Positions 61,746-64,000 of a stretch of 64,000 bases of DNA are shown here, in pieces. The notes below the pieces were generated by a model. It worked only from the letters and a program-made list of their open reading frames with translations, was not told the origin of the DNA and did no database searches. Every line of letters starts with the position of its first letter. Position 1 is the stretch's first letter. Both the position numbers and the translations under genes were made by a program. The stretch is from Albula goreensis. Taxonomy: Eukaryota > Chordata > Actinopteri > Albuliformes > Albulidae. The stretch covers positions 15,088,628 through 15,152,627 of the forward strand of contig CM040758.1 of the NCBI GenBank assembly GCA_022829145.1, read 5' to 3'.

Positions 61746-64000
61746 CTGAAAAGACGCAGCACAGACTGAGGCTCCAATGCAGATAGAGACCCAGGACGTT
61801 TACACAGGGCTGCACACTAATTACATTTGACAATGTTATACATATACAGGCTTTAGACTGTACTACATTAACATTTACACCACACAGACAGAGAAAGAGA
61901 GAGGGAGGGAGAGAGGGAGATCAGAGTGAAGAAGAGAGAGTATGAAAGTGGAGAGACACATCAAAAAAGGAGAGAGAGGGGGAGACAGCAGGAGAGAGAG
62001 AGAGACCAACTGACATGGATGGGGAAAATGTCTAATTTGTACATAGCATACAGCATATCATGAATTCCTTTGACATTTAATTCATCAGTCTCATAAGATG
62101 GGTGACAATTCAATCGCATTAAACACATGGATATCCGCATAAGGCTTATGTGTGTCAGGGAGCTTACCGACATTTACAGAAAACCTAATTACAGATTCTC
62201 TTTTGTTATACACTAAATTGAAACATACATCTAAATTGGCATTTGCTGTTTATAACTCACAAGCTTTAGGAATTTGGAGAGAAAGTAAACATATAAATTG
62301 CCTTTTACTGCATGCAGATGACAGTTACTAGAGTGGAAGCAAATTAAACCTTTGTGTTTTTAGAGCAAATGAAAATGTGTTACAGCTGGGTAATAGTCGA
62401 TGCTCAGAACAATATGAGTTTATCAGGCAAAACTTAACACAACAATATGTGAAAAAGCACTGTAATATTTCTGCACAATAGTTTATGATTAGCAGGCAAA
62501 CAGATCACTAATAGCAGTAATCACAGTTAGGTCTTTCAGTACTGCACCAGTGTTATTGATGCTGTTGATTGACCCAGGAACAATAAATTTGAGAAAAGGT
62601 TTCACATATTTCAGATTTATTTTTTTATATCACAAGCAGTCACCATTGTCTTAGGATTCAAACACATGCTATACTACACTATCCCATACCATCTATTTAT
62701 GCCAAAGAATATTTATACAAGAAATTCAGGCTCTCCTGCCTTTGCTCATTTGTGCAATGACCGTGGATCACTGAGAAACAAACCTGCAACTGTCAGGTTT
62801 AGCTCTGCAGTAAGGACATGTCTCACTGTGTGACTTGGGGATAGGACTATATGGACGTGTCTTTTAAAAAGACACCACATGCATTGTTGTTTATATATTT
62901 AGTTTATTTAGCCCATAATTGTTACTATGTCTATGTTGGATGTTTTTTTAATGGGGAGCCTTTCTCTACAGTATTTCAGCTATGTGTAGTGTTTCATGTT
63001 TTTGTTCAATTCTGTTTTAAGGTACATAATAGCAAGGTTACTATTTTCATAGTTTGAGGCTACTTTCATTGAATGTATTGCTAATAATCAGATTGTTGGG
63101 GTATAGTCATTGCATGAAACTTTAGTCACATGGAAAGTATTTGAAAGAAATTTGTAATAAGCGAAATGTTATCACTGCAAATTACACTGATATGCTCATA
63201 ACACACAACGGGTTTATCGGTCACACGATAAGGCTATCTGCACTATTAGGCTATGCTACTCAGTGCTTCATTTTACGCTTCTGATTTATTTCTGACATAA
63301 TCATTACATCGGGGGAATTTTATCTGTGCATCGCTATTGCCATGCATGCATCAAATTCATCAGCGACATTTCCTGTTGTGCTATTTTTGCCTTTCACAGC
63401 ACAGTATGGGCTCTTTTTTACAGCAAGTGCATCTCACTGCTGCTGTGATCTTCCGAGAAACATGTTTCTTCATGTATTGACTGTCGTGTTAGTGCATGCA
63501 AAGCCCTACATCACCACATCAGATATTCATGCACATCAAAGAAGATGTCAATACAGCATGATGCCAAGAAAACATGGCTGGATAACACACCAAAACCCAC
63601 CAGATCACAGAGCTCCAGGGCCATCTGGTCCCAGCCTTCCTTTTCATTTTCATTTAACTTTACACCATGGAGGATGCTAACTGATTACCATTACCCATAT
63701 GCCTGCTACAAAGTGAGCGACGGGATTTCAGTTGTGAAATCAAGGGCCCGGTGTTGATGTGTCAATCACGTTCATTAGTTCAACAGGAGTCTACATTATT
63801 ACCACCTGGTCGGTACCACAAGTTGCAGCAGCGAGTGTTTCTATTAGAAATGTTCCTAAGCAGCCAATGTTTCCTAGCTTGAAATAAAGATGAGAGTAAC
63901 AACAGTATGAACCCTTGGGTCACTTACAACAGGTTATTGGAGAGGAAATATCACAGGATGAAAAACATGCCAAGAATGGAATGCAATGCTTTGCTTAGTA
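61746..64000. other. glra3 intron 1 and/or upstream sequence
   Basis: Exon 2 needs a preceding coding exon with the signal peptide, but no convincing hydrophobic leader with a matching donor was found on the minus strand here. It therefore probably lies past 64000. The stretch contains the GA-rich tract at 61884-62006 and otherwise AT-rich DNA. Confidence 0.5.
61884..62006. repeat. GA-rich (polypurine) tract
   Basis: About 120 bases are dominated by GA, GAGAGG and GGGAGA. In the glra3 transcript (minus strand) this reads as a CU-rich tract lying about 140-260 bases upstream of exon 2. Confidence 0.8.

Noticed and set aside
61961..62173. Minus-strand open frame as the missing glra3 signal-peptide exon
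   Set aside because: It has no hydrophobic leader followed by a donor in the phase needed for exon 2, and part of it lies in the GA-rich tract.

Overview
The window is vertebrate nuclear DNA, most likely from a ray-finned fish. Three multi-exon genes have GT/AG introns and lie in AT-rich DNA with (AC)n microsatellites, tRNA-derived SINE remnants and a minisatellite. The encoded proteins are clear orthologues of vertebrate genes but differ from mammals in ways typical of fish (for example PVYTATK in HPGD). The species cannot be told from the sequence. There is no bacterial operon, CRISPR array, phage or other prokaryotic system here.

Layout. (1) Positions 1 to about 6040, plus strand: the 3' part of cep44 (centrosomal protein 44). 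Six exons are visible, with a stop at 5961-5963 and an AATAAA 70 bases later; the N-terminal exons lie before the window. (2) 6040-16367: intergenic, with some GC-richer blocks, a cluster of TAATTGATTA motifs and a 134-bp imperfect palindrome. (3) 16368-29170, minus strand: a complete hpgd gene (15-hydroxyprostaglandin dehydrogenase), seven exons, 261 codons. Its 8.3-kb intron 4 carries a SINE, a 39-bp minisatellite and a 105-bp AC run. (4) 29171-35206: intergenic, including the hpgd 5' flank. (5) 35207 to beyond 61745, minus strand: glra3 (glycine receptor alpha-3). Eight exons cover almost all of the mature receptor; the signal-peptide exon was not found and probably lies past the right edge.

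The order cep44 - hpgd - glra3 matches the human 4q34 neighbourhood, which supports all three assignments. The three genes are not known to share a pathway: CEP44 acts at centrioles, HPGD inactivates prostaglandins in the cytosol, and GLRA3 is a chloride channel subunit at synapses. They are neighbours by conserved synteny.

I found no previously undescribed biological system. The spots most worth a second look are a cep44 exon (3015-3224) flanked by a perfect 14-bp hairpin before a weak acceptor and an 80-bp repeat that copies its splice donor; the palindrome at 14894-15027; an overlapping upstream reading frame on hpgd; and the genomically encoded proline at the GLRA3 RNA-editing position.
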